Part shown: one piece after another, positions 43,393 through 51,926 of the stretch
Layout of the letters: every line of letters begins with the position of its first letter
Numbering within the stretch: the stretch's first letter is position 1
Assembly (NCBI GenBank): GCA_029260555.1
Contig: JAJDCZ010000030.1
Coordinates: 1-64,000 of the forward strand
Length of the DNA: 64,000 nt
Origin: Phycisphaerales bacterium
GTDB lineage: Bacteria > Planctomycetota > Phycisphaerae > Phycisphaerales > UBA1924
Direction of reading: 5' to 3'
The notes under the pieces: model-generated
What the model was told of the DNA's origin: nothing
The model's database searches: none
Seen by the model: only the letters and a program-made list of their open reading frames with translations
Translations under genes and position numbers: made by a program

Positions 43393-44484
43393 TCACGCAA
43401 TAGTCACAGCATCATCAAGATAAACATCCTGAATCGCATGAAGAAGGGCCGCACCTTCGTTCATGGGTCGCTGAAAAGCCTTTCGTCCCGAAATAAGCCC
43501 CATGCCACCCGCTCGCTTGTTGATCACAGCAGTTTTCACAGCCGCTTCAAGATCACCCGCACCAGAACTCGCCCCACCCGAGTTAATCAGCGGACAACGC
43601 CCCATGTAGCAGTTGGCTATCTGATAACGCACCAGATCAATCGGATGCCCACCCTTCCCGGTTTCATCACAACCCGCCAGATCAGTGTAAATCCTGGAGT
43701 TGAACTTGCCATACGAAGAATCACCAGAGTTGAGCGCGACATACCCGCCATTGTTCGTCGCCAGTTTCTGCTTGATGATGTCAGCATGAATGGTCACGCC
43801 AAGGTGATTGGCCTGGCCCGTGAGGTCCGCTGCTGCGTGGTAGTCAGTCCCGTCGACCTTGAATGCATTGTTGCGGATGTAGCACCAGAGAATGGTGACC
43901 ATGCCCAGCTCGTGGGCTGCTGCAAACATCTCTGCAACATCCTGAATCTGGCGTGTGGATTCATCTGAACCAAAGTAGATGGTGGCGCCGACCGCAGCAG
44001 CACCCATTTCAAAGCACTGATTGATGGTGCCATAGGGCGTCTGGTCAAAGGTGTTGGGGAATGTCATGAGCTCATTGTGGTTGAACTTGACAATAAAGGG
44101 GATTTTGTGAGCGTATTTACGAGCAACCGAGCCAAGCACGCCATAGGTCGAAGCAACAGCGTTACAGCCGCCCTCAATAGCGAGTTTGACAATATTCTCA
44201 GGATCAAAGTATGCAGGGTTGGGAGCAAACGAAGCCCCCGCAGAGTGTTCAATGCCCTGATCGACCGGGAGAATGGAGACAAAGCCCGTGCCCCCAAGCC
44301 TGCCGGTGTTGAGCAGAAGCTGATAGTTGCGAAGGGTGTTGATATTGCGGTCAGAATGGCTGACAACACGGTCAATGAAATCGCTGCCCGGCAGATGCAA
44401 AGCTGAACGGGGGATTGTGGTACACTCGTGGTTGAGCAAAGAGTCAGCTTCGTTGCCCAGCAGGCTTTGGATATCGGTGGTCAT
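43393..44484 (-). CDS. fbaB: Fructose-bisphosphate aldolase, class I (FbaB type)
   Basis: A 363-residue Schiff-base aldolase of the DhnA/FbaB type. It is similar to E. coli FbaB throughout: [71 protein letters not shown] (the segment that carries the Schiff-base lysine in this family) and [13 protein letters not shown]. The start at 44484 has GGAG ten bases upstream. Monocistronic, with its own terminator. Confidence 0.95.
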   Translation of the reverse strand: MTTDIQSLLGNEADSLLNHECTTIPRSALHLPGSDFIDRVVSHSDRNINTLRNYQLLLNTGRLGGTGFVSILPVDQGIEHSAGASFAPNPAYFDPENIVKLAIEGGCNAVASTYGVLGSVARKYAHKIPFIVKFNHNELMTFPNTFDQTPYGTINQCFEMGAAAVGATIYFGSDESTRQIQDVAEMFAAAHELGMVTILWCYIRNNAFKVDGTDYHAAADLTGQANHLGVTIHADIIKQKLATNNGGYVALNSGDSSYGKFNSRIYTDLAGCDETGKGGHPIDLVRYQIANCYMGRCPLINSGGASSGAGDLEAAVKTAVINKRAGGMGLISGRKAFQRPMNEGAALLHAIQDVYLDDAVTIA

Positions 44485-44637
44485 CGGGATCATTCTCCGT
44501 TGAAGATGTTGGGTGGTTCATTCTCCTCGCAAAGAGGAGTGGATACTACGCAGGATGCGGCGTGATCCCCACTTGGAAGACAGCGGGACCTGCGAATGCA
44601 GGGACATTTTTGAGAGCCTCGCAGAGGATTCAGTGCC

Positions 44638-47460
44638 ATGCTGGTGATTTATCTGATTTCATTTCTGATCAGCGTTGTATTTGCAATCTGGGTTGTACGG
44701 GTATCGCTTCGGCTACAAGAACGCCGAGTGCTGCTGCTGCTGGTACTGGCCGGGGCGGTCATGACGCACGAAATAATCCATATCAAGGACTTGTTACAAG
44801 CCAGGTTCAGCGGCAGCACGAATCTCGAGTGGCTCAACAACCAGAGTACAGCCGAGGCAGTTGAAGCAATCGTCACACTTCTCATCTTGGCTTCTGTACT
44901 GAACATCATGGTCCTGTACCGAAAAATGGGTGACCATTCAAATATCGTGATCACCGCTGCAAAGCTTGGTACCTGGAACCTGGATCTCAAAAAGAAAACA
45001 TTTACATTCAATGAACAATGGGCACGGATGATGGGGTATGAGCCGGAAGAAATCGATGCGACAAGTGAAGGCTGGGAAAAGCTCGTCCATCCAGAAGATA
45101 TTCCCGATCTGCTGAAAATCGTTCACAACCAAACCACAAAAGGTGCGACTGGGTACTGCATAACGGAATATCGGGTAAGAAAAAAAGATGGCTCATGGAT
45201 GTGGGTTTACGATGCGGGAATGGTGACCGAAAGAGAACAAAGTGGTAAAGCCAGGCGGATGGTGGGGATTAATCTCGACATCACCGACAGAAAAGATGCA
45301 GAGAAGGCAAGGTTGGAAAGCAAACGCCGGTACCGCGCGGTGGTAGAAGATCTAACAGAAATGGTATTACGATTTTCACTTGATGAAGAGATATTATTTG
45401 TGAACAATGCCTTTGCAAAGCGCCATAACAAAGATCCCGATGAAATCATTGGAATGAAACTCAAAGAGCTGTATTCAGATGCCGGTTACAAGCAGACAAT
45501 GGATGCAGTCGTTCCTCTGAACATTGATTGTCAAGTGTCAGAGTCTACAAACGAAGCGTTATATCCAGATGGGACCAGGCACTGGCACCGTTGGGTCAAC
45601 CGGGCATTATTTGGTGAAGATGGTCAAATACTGGAATACCAGACGGTGGGGCGAGATGTCACAGCTGAAACAGAAAATCAAATTGCGCTGGTAAAAGGAA
45701 GGGAAGAACTACGAGAACTTCTGAACACAATTCCCGAGTGTGTTGCGTTGATAGATAGTGAGGGGTGTTTTCAGATCATCAATAAGTATGGGCAGGATCT
45801 CCTGGGCATTACCGAAGCAGATTATCTGGGCAAAACATATCGCGGCCTGGCCGAGAGTATTCCTGAGCAGAAAGCATTGTTGCTGGAGTGCAATAAAAAA
45901 TTGCAGGAAGTCTGCGAAAAACGCAAAGTTGTCTGCTATGAACAGAAAATAGTAGATGAGAACGGCCAGGAAAGAATATTTGACATCAAAAAAATACCCA
46001 TTCTGGATGGAGATCAAGTCAAGAGCGTGGTGTCTGTTTCACAGGAACGCACAGATGTAGCAGTAGTCCAGGAGCAAAGAAGATTGGCATGGGAGGCTTC
46101 CGAACGGGCTCGGGATCAGCTCAACAAGCTTCTTGAAAGTGCAAGTCTGATTCACGGACAACATGTCGAGCAAAAGGTTATTCAACTGGTGGCTGATGCT
46201 GTGCATGATGCGGGGTGGGGCCGGGTCTATGTGTACTTGTATCACGATTGGGAAATATGTCTTGATGCACAATCTGGGATGACTCCAGATGAAATTGAGC
46301 TGCTCAGAAATGGGCGTGTATCCAAAGAAGTACGCAGAAGCAGGTTTGGCAAAGAAGTAGAATCGTTTCGCGTAAGTCGTTCATATTACATACCTTCCAG
46401 AAACAACAAGGGAGAAATGTTTCCTGATGTGATATTGGGGCAAAGGACATACTCAAAATCTGATTCTTGGCATCATGATGACATCGCATATGTACCAATA
46501 TATGGAAGTGATAGACATGTCTTAGGAGTAATTCTAATTGATGAGCCTGACGATGGTAAATGTCCAGACGAATCCCAATTCAGGCGTTTCGAGTTCTTTG
46601 CAGATGCAGCGTCTGGCGTGCTGGAAGAAATCCGCCTGCGAGAAGATCGCCAACAGGTCATTGAAAAACTTGCCCAGCAGCGCATCAGACTAACCCGCTC
46701 AAATCATGATCTTGAAAAGTTTGCGCATGTTGTATCACACGACTTACGCGAACCCGCACGAATGGTACTTGGCTTTACAAAGATGGTCGCAAGGCGTCAT
46801 GGCGAAAATATTGATGCCAAAGCCATGGAACTGCTGGAGTTTGCAATCGACGGCGCTGAGCGGATGCAGTCGATGATTGACGACATGCTCATATATGCAA
46901 ACATCCGTTCATCAAATCAACCATTCGAACTGGCACCCATGAAAAATGCAGTGGACACCGCACTGGCCAGGCTCCTGGGTTCGATTAATAATGCCGAGGC
47001 CAGGATCGATATTCAGGATCTGCCTGTTCTGGAGATGGATTGCGATCAGATATCCACGGTCTTTGAAAATCTGCTTGAGAATGCAATCAAGTTTCGTGCA
47101 AAGGAACCACTGCGTGTAACCGTGGGGTCCCATTACACGGAAGGCAGTTGGGAAGTATATATCTCAGATAATGGCGTGGGCGTCAGGCGTGACGAAGCAG
47201 AAAAAATCTTTGACATGTTCTACTGTCAACCCTCAACCGCAGGTCTTCCCGGCACAGGTATCGGGTTGGCAGTATGCAAGCGGATCATCGAAAGGCACAA
47301 TGGACGAATCTGGTGCGATACAACAGACAATAAGGGTACCACCATTCGATTCGTTATCCCCGAACACCAGCATTCAGATGTGCCACCAAGGGAAGCTGAA
47401 GAAATTGCCACTGTGATAAGCGAAACGAAAAGCAAGCTGAATGTGGAGAATGCTGATTAA
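44638..47460 (+). CDS. Membrane PAS/GAF sensor histidine kinase
   Basis: A 940-residue kinase. Three membrane helices occupy residues 2-100. Three PAS domains follow (about 105-215, 228-345 and 355-475; the first with WARMMGYEPEEID and VGINLDITDRKDAE), then a GAF-like region (about 505-665) and a HisKA/HATPase pair: HVVSHDLREP with His701, ENLLENAIKF, DNGVGV and GTGIGLAV. This resembles phytochrome-like and NtrY-like kinases. No receiver domain or regulator is adjacent. The stop overlaps the start of the antiporter gene (TAATG), implying coupled translation and perhaps ionic or redox control. Confidence 0.92.
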   Translation: MLVIYLISFLISVVFAIWVVRVSLRLQERRVLLLLVLAGAVMTHEIIHIKDLLQARFSGSTNLEWLNNQSTAEAVEAIVTLLILASVLNIMVLYRKMGDHSNIVITAAKLGTWNLDLKKKTFTFNEQWARMMGYEPEEIDATSEGWEKLVHPEDIPDLLKIVHNQTTKGATGYCITEYRVRKKDGSWMWVYDAGMVTEREQSGKARRMVGINLDITDRKDAEKARLESKRRYRAVVEDLTEMVLRFSLDEEILFVNNAFAKRHNKDPDEIIGMKLKELYSDAGYKQTMDAVVPLNIDCQVSESTNEALYPDGTRHWHRWVNRALFGEDGQILEYQTVGRDVTAETENQIALVKGREELRELLNTIPECVALIDSEGCFQIINKYGQDLLGITEADYLGKTYRGLAESIPEQKALLLECNKKLQEVCEKRKVVCYEQKIVDENGQERIFDIKKIPILDGDQVKSVVSVSQERTDVAVVQEQRRLAWEASERARDQLNKLLESASLIHGQHVEQKVIQLVADAVHDAGWGRVYVYLYHDWEICLDAQSGMTPDEIELLRNGRVSKEVRRSRFGKEVESFRVSRSYYIPSRNNKGEMFPDVILGQRTYSKSDSWHHDDIAYVPIYGSDRHVLGVILIDEPDDGKCPDESQFRRFEFFADAASGVLEEIRLREDRQQVIEKLAQQRIRLTRSNHDLEKFAHVVSHDLREPARMVLGFTKMVARRHGENIDAKAMELLEFAIDGAERMQSMIDDMLIYANIRSSNQPFELAPMKNAVDTALARLLGSINNAEARIDIQDLPVLEMDCDQISTVFENLLENAIKFRAKEPLRVTVGSHYTEGSWEVYISDNGVGVRRDEAEKIFDMFYCQPSTAGLPGTGIGLAVCKRIIERHNGRIWCDTTDNKGTTIRFVIPEHQHSDVPPREAEEIATVISETKSKLNVENAD

Positions 47461-48821
47461 TGTTGAGTCTCTATCTAGCCAGTGCTTCCGAAGCTGCCAC
47501 TCATAGCAACATCGCACAGACCGTTCACATCGTGGTCGGTTTGATAGCCCTTGCAGTATTGGTCGGCGTGGCATCAAAGGTAACTCGCCTGCCATACACA
47601 GCCGCACTGGTCGTAACCGGGCTGGTCATTGCCGCATTTGGTCTGGCGCCTGAAGGCGTACATATCAACGAAGACCTGGTGCTGTTGATATTCCTGCCCC
47701 CCCTGCTCTTTCAAGCAGGTCTTCATCTTGATCTGGATCTGCTCAAACGAGTATGGCTACCAGTCGTGATACTGGCAGTCCCGGGCGTGGTCGTCAGCAG
47801 TGCTCTGGTGGCGGTGGTCGCCAAACCGTTTCTTGAACACCACATGGGTTCAGAACTGCCAATAGCAGCGGTGCTGCTGTTTGGCGTGATCATGGCACCC
47901 ACAGACCCCATCAGCGTCATGGCAACATTCAAGACCGCAGGCGTACCAAAGAAGCTCAAGACCGTCGTCGAAGGCGAAAGCCTGTTCAATGATGGCACCG
48001 CTGTAGCATTCTTTGCCGTGCTCAAGCCCGCAGCACTCGTCATGCTGGCAAGTGGAATAGGTGGCAGTGAAGAGGTTGGTGGGGGCGGGGGGGGTGGGGT
48101 GGGGGCAGAGATCAGTGTGATGGAGGTTGTATGGTCATTTGCTGTCATGGCTGGCGGCGGGACTGTGCTTGGTCTGGCTCTTGGAGTCGCAGCCTCGTGG
48201 GTGCTTCACAAACTCAACGACCACACGCTGGAGACCGCAATCACCGTAGCCCTGGCATGGGGAGCCTTCGTACTGGGTGAATCGCTCCATGTCTCAGGCG
48301 TCATCTGCGTCGTCGTTGCAGGCCTGATCGTAGGAAACTTCGGCAAAACGCTGTGCATGAGCAAGCAGACACGAACGACAGTGACAGGTTTCTGGGACAG
48401 CCTGGATTTTCTCGTCAACTCGGTGCTGTTCTTGTTGATCGGCTTTGAACTGTCAGACCCCAAAGGGGTCGGTGGCGTATCGCGTCTGATCGAGCCTGAT
48501 GTATTACTGGCAGCAGCCAGCGTGTTCCTCGTGCTCGTCGCTGCCCGGGCACTGGTGACCTACCCCGTGGTCATGGCATTCAAAGGCTACTGGCCCCGTG
48601 GCTGGAAGCATGTCATGGCCTGGGCCGGACTCAAAGGCTCGCTCAGCCTGGCATTAATACTGGGCTTGCCAAGAGAGGGCCAGATGGGCGAGTTACGGTC
48701 ATTCATGATCGCTGTAGCGTTTATAGTCGTGCTGGTGAGCTTGCTGGGTCAGGGACTTACCATGCCAAAGCTCCTCAAACGCGTGCCCATGGGTGATCCT
48801 GAAAAGTGGGGCGGCATCTGA
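47460..48821 (+). CDS. Na+/H+ antiporter, CPA1 family
   Basis: A 453-residue antiporter with about 12 helices. CPA1 signatures include VTRLPYTAALVVTGLVI, LLIFLPPLLFQAGLHLDL, FGVIMAPTDPISVMATF (ion-site Asp at about 148) and VEGESLFNDGTAVAFF. A Gly-rich loop encoded by a + strand G-rich tract (48076-48107) lies between the fifth and sixth helices. Start ATG 47460 overlaps the stop of the sensor kinase. The pair suggests a pH or sodium homeostasis unit. Confidence 0.92.
   Translation: MLSLYLASASEAATHSNIAQTVHIVVGLIALAVLVGVASKVTRLPYTAALVVTGLVIAAFGLAPEGVHINEDLVLLIFLPPLLFQAGLHLDLDLLKRVWLPVVILAVPGVVVSSALVAVVAKPFLEHHMGSELPIAAVLLFGVIMAPTDPISVMATFKTAGVPKKLKTVVEGESLFNDGTAVAFFAVLKPAALVMLASGIGGSEEVGGGGGGGVGAEISVMEVVWSFAVMAGGGTVLGLALGVAASWVLHKLNDHTLETAITVALAWGAFVLGESLHVSGVICVVVAGLIVGNFGKTLCMSKQTRTTVTGFWDSLDFLVNSVLFLLIGFELSDPKGVGGVSRLIEPDVLLAAASVFLVLVAARALVTYPVVMAFKGYWPRGWKHVMAWAGLKGSLSLALILGLPREGQMGELRSFMIAVAFIVVLVSLLGQGLTMPKLLKRVPMGDPEKWGGI
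48076..48107 (+). repeat. G-rich tract in the antiporter gene
   Basis: G-runs on the + strand that encode a Gly-rich loop of the antiporter. Confidence 0.65.
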
Positions 48822-48847
48822 TCGCAACAAACCGATCATGCACATCA

Positions 48848-49519
48848 TCATGTCGGATCAACAAACCAGCTCTCCTCAAGCTGAACCACCGAACCCTCAA
48901 GACTGGTGAGATCGCGATCTGGCTTGGCCTGCCTTTGAAGTTCCAGCAGCGTGTCCTGTGTATAGGCGGTGTGCTGATCCGGGTGTGACCAGATGGTGGA
49001 GACAAGAAATCGGCTTGGCGTTTCAACACACCTTGAAAACGCTCCGCCCAGCATGCCAGGCACACCAGCCATGCCAGGCAACCAGATCATCCCCTGAGTG
49101 CTGATAAAGCTGTTGATGCGCTCCGGCTTGACAACACAATCCGCAACTCGCATCGTCTGAGGCAAAATACCAATCGCCTGAGCAAGACCCCAATGCACAC
49201 CAGGCATGTCAAGAAGCTGCTCAAAGATCGCCACCTCGCACGAGAGCATGGCTTGCTGCTGAGAAGCCCTGGCAAAGATCGGGTCGTGAGCCTCAGCCAT
49301 GAACCGGGCATAGCTGTCTGCATTTTCCCACATACTGAGAATACAAGCCCTGCTGGTGCGAGGCGAGCAACCTGGGAGATCGTCAGCCCGTGTATCCCAC
49401 CCTCCCAGTTGACCCATAAAGCCCGGCAATGTGTGAAGGGCAGACCACGCCCGCTGAGCAAGATCGAAGTTCTCTCTCTCAGCATCCAGAACAAGACACT
49501 GGATCCATTTGATGATCAT
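48848..49519 (-). CDS. DUF4937/YdbC-like ABM-fold protein
   Basis: A 223-residue protein with two ferredoxin-like alpha/beta-barrel halves. The N-terminal MIIKWIQCLVLDAERENFDLAQRAWSAL ... LPGFMGQLGGWD ... SMWENADSYARFM matches the YdbC/DUF4937 type, related to antibiotic-biosynthesis monooxygenases. The function of the family is unknown. It converges with the antiporter gene and diverges from the reductase gene. Confidence 0.72.
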   Translation of the reverse strand: MIIKWIQCLVLDAERENFDLAQRAWSALHTLPGFMGQLGGWDTRADDLPGCSPRTSRACILSMWENADSYARFMAEAHDPIFARASQQQAMLSCEVAIFEQLLDMPGVHWGLAQAIGILPQTMRVADCVVKPERINSFISTQGMIWLPGMAGVPGMLGGAFSRCVETPSRFLVSTIWSHPDQHTAYTQDTLLELQRQAKPDRDLTSLEGSVVQLEESWFVDPT

Positions 49520-49569
49520 GCAAGAAGCCTATGGATGTGCCCGGGTCAAAGTGAATGTGCAATGTGTGT

Positions 49570-49622
49570 GTGAGGGGGGGCTTGGGGAGGGGTGGTCTTG
49601 GGAGAGGGTCTTGGGAGGGGGG
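49570..49622 (+). repeat. G-rich tract before the reductase gene
   Basis: G-runs including GGGGAGGG on the + strand; its 3' end doubles as the ribosome-binding GGAGG of the downstream gene. Confidence 0.65.
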
Positions 49623-49628
49623 TATTGT

Positions 49629-50756
49629 ATGTGCATGTTTGATGTGAATGTATTGGTGGTGGGTGCGGGTCCGATCGGGATCGAGCTGGCCGCTGCGCTC
49701 AAGCATGAAGGCGTGGACTATCAGCATGTCGAAGCTGGGCAAATAGGCTCAACGATGCAGTGGTGGGCACCGGGAACGGTATTTTTTTCATCACCAGAGC
49801 GGATTGCGATCGCGGGGGTGCCTCTGGATACACCAGATCAGTCCAAAGCCTCGCGTGAGCGGTATCTGTCATACTTGCGAGCCGTGGTAGATCAGTTTGA
49901 TCTGAACATTCAGACCTATACCAGAGTGAGTCAACTGAAGCACATGCAAACGGGTGGCTTTGAAGTGGATCTCGTCCCCAGCACCCAAGGCGTTGGCGGA
50001 CAAGCCACCCAAAAAAATCAGCCTGCAAAACCAGTACGGACAATTCGAGCCCAGCGGGTGGTGCTGGCGATTGGCGACATGCACAAGCCAAAGCTGATCA
50101 GCGTGCCCGGCGAAGACCTGCCCCATGTAAGTCATTATCTGGATGAGCCTCACATCTATTTTCGCAAGCGGATTCTGATCGTAGGCGGGAAAAACTCCGC
50201 TGCTGAAGCGGCCATTCGACTGTATCGAGCAGGGTGTGATGTCACACTTTCATACCGAGGTCGCGAACTCGACAACAAGCGGATCAAATACTGGATCCTG
50301 CCCGAACTGCAATGGCTGATCGACAAAGACCGCATCAGGTTTGAACCAGGCACACTGCCGACCGCGATTAAACCCGGCCAAACAATGCTCAAGCGGTGTG
50401 ATGAAACCGGACAGGTCGCCAAACACAGCGACTCGATTCCCGTTGATGCAGATTTCGTATTGTTATTGACAGGATACGAGCAGGATCAAACGCTGTTTGT
50501 GCAGGCCGGTGTCGAGTTGGTGGGCGCGAGTGAAGGAAAGCCGGGCAGCAGACCTTGCCTTGATCGTTCAACAATGATGACAGGCGTAGATGGGCTCTAT
50601 GTCATAGGCACCGCATCCGCAGGCACACAGGCCGGGGGTGTAAAGGTGTTCATTGAGACGAGTCATGTGCATGTAGACCGTGTGGTCGCATCGATCATGG
50701 GCAGACCTGCGCCAAAGCTTGGCCAAGGCGACGAGGTTTCACTCCCTGAAAGCTGA
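49629..50756 (+). CDS. YpdA-like FAD/NAD(P)-dependent reductase
   Basis: A 375-residue flavoprotein disulfide reductase-like enzyme. It has the FAD dinucleotide fold VLVVGAGPIGIELAAALK at the N-terminus, a second Rossmann motif ILIVGGKNSAAEAAIRLYRAG, and the C-terminal VDGLYVIGTASAG. There is no CxxC, which matches YpdA (bacillithiol disulfide reductase) rather than thioredoxin reductase. The ATG at 49629 lies ten bases after GGAGG; the frame is open further upstream but that part is low complexity. The thiol substrate cannot be told. Confidence 0.85.
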   Translation: MCMFDVNVLVVGAGPIGIELAAALKHEGVDYQHVEAGQIGSTMQWWAPGTVFFSSPERIAIAGVPLDTPDQSKASRERYLSYLRAVVDQFDLNIQTYTRVSQLKHMQTGGFEVDLVPSTQGVGGQATQKNQPAKPVRTIRAQRVVLAIGDMHKPKLISVPGEDLPHVSHYLDEPHIYFRKRILIVGGKNSAAEAAIRLYRAGCDVTLSYRGRELDNKRIKYWILPELQWLIDKDRIRFEPGTLPTAIKPGQTMLKRCDETGQVAKHSDSIPVDADFVLLLTGYEQDQTLFVQAGVELVGASEGKPGSRPCLDRSTMMTGVDGLYVIGTASAGTQAGGVKVFIETSHVHVDRVVASIMGRPAPKLGQGDEVSLPES

Positions 50757-50777
50757 GCAAATCAGCAAAGGAAGCGC

Positions 50778-51833
50778 ATGATCAAGTACATCGGGTCAAA
50801 GAGGGTTCTGATTCCTGCGATTACAGATGTGATTCAATCGTTGCCCAAAGTGAAGAGTGTCGTGGATTATTTTTCAGGCACATCGCGCGTAGGTCATGCA
50901 CTCAAGAGGCTGGGATATCGCGTAATTGCCAACGATTTTCTGTCTTACGCCCACACCATTGCAACCTGCTATGTTCAGGCTGATCGCCAAACAGTGCTTG
51001 ATGATGCTCAGGATCTTATTGAAGAGTTTAATGATCTGCCAGGCAATCCGGGTTATTTCACAGCCACATTTTGCACCCAGAGCCGTTTCTTTCAACCAAA
51101 AAACGGCGCCAGAATCGATGCAATCCGTGATGCAATCCAAACACGCGGGCTCCATGCTGAACTCAAAGCCGTCATGCTGGTATCGCTCATGGAAGCTGCA
51201 GATCGCGTGGACTCAACAACAGGCCTGCAGATGGCATATCTGAAGTCATGGGCGCCTCGTGCATCAAACGATCTGAAACTGAGAATGCCCGATGTCTTGC
51301 CAAGACTCACAAATCAGCCATGCGAGGCACATTGCCTGGAAGCACAAGCCGCCGCCGACCAATTATCAGCAGACCTGGCATACATCGACCCGCCTTACAA
51401 CCAACATTCATACCTGGGCAACTACCACATCTGGGAAACGCTGGTGCGATGGGACAAGCCCCAAAGCTATGGCATCGCCTGCAAACGAACAGACTGCAAA
51501 ACCCGCAAGAGCGATTTCAACAGCAAACGGACCGCCGAAGACGCCTTTCGCAGCTTCCTGGAAAAGGTCAGGTGTCCATACCTTGTCGTGTCCTTCAACA
51601 ACGAAGGCTATATCAGCAGAGACACCATGGAAAGCCTGCTCTCAGAGCATGGCGATGTCCACACGGTAGAACACGACCACAAACGCTATGTCGGCGCCCA
51701 GATAGGCATATACAACCCCGGCGGAAAAGTCGTGGGACAAGTGAGCCACCTGAAGAACAAAGAGTTCATATATGTCGTGGTGCCCAGTGGCCACCCCTGG
51801 TCACTGGAAAACCTCCAGCCAGCGTGTTATTGA
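50778..51833 (+). CDS. D12-class N6-adenine DNA methyltransferase
   Basis: A 351-residue enzyme with MIKYIGSKRVLIPAI (the amino-terminal K-G-K-type start of D12 enzymes), an AdoMet motif DYFSGTSRVGHALKRLGYRVIAND and the catalytic DPPYNQHSY (about 210). D12 enzymes methylate adenine in short palindromes, as Dam does. AAGGA seven bases before the ATG. No endonuclease gene is nearby, so it is an orphan that may act in epigenetic regulation. A hairpin repeat follows it. A single point of caution: related ORFs exist in phage-like regions. Confidence 0.85.
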   Translation: MIKYIGSKRVLIPAITDVIQSLPKVKSVVDYFSGTSRVGHALKRLGYRVIANDFLSYAHTIATCYVQADRQTVLDDAQDLIEEFNDLPGNPGYFTATFCTQSRFFQPKNGARIDAIRDAIQTRGLHAELKAVMLVSLMEAADRVDSTTGLQMAYLKSWAPRASNDLKLRMPDVLPRLTNQPCEAHCLEAQAAADQLSADLAYIDPPYNQHSYLGNYHIWETLVRWDKPQSYGIACKRTDCKTRKSDFNSKRTAEDAFRSFLEKVRCPYLVVSFNNEGYISRDTMESLLSEHGDVHTVEHDHKRYVGAQIGIYNPGGKVVGQVSHLKNKEFIYVVVPSGHPWSLENLQPACY

Positions 51834-51864
51834 GGATTTTTCATGAAGCCCTCATTCTAAGAGT

Positions 51865-51897
51865 ACCACCACTCGATTCGCAATAGCGCAGTAGTGT
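51865..51897. repeat. Hairpin repeat copy C
   Basis: Degenerate copy of the element at 269-300: ACCACCACTCG ... CGCAGTAGTG. Lies in the 93-bp gap between convergent D12 methylase and ppk genes. Confidence 0.5.
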
Positions 51898-51926
51898 CTA
51901 GGTTCAATCACCTTCAAAGCACTGTC

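Noticed and set aside
48076-48107. G-rich tracts as CRISPR or VNTR arrays
   Set aside because: There are no constant repeats with unique spacers; they are irregular runs of G.
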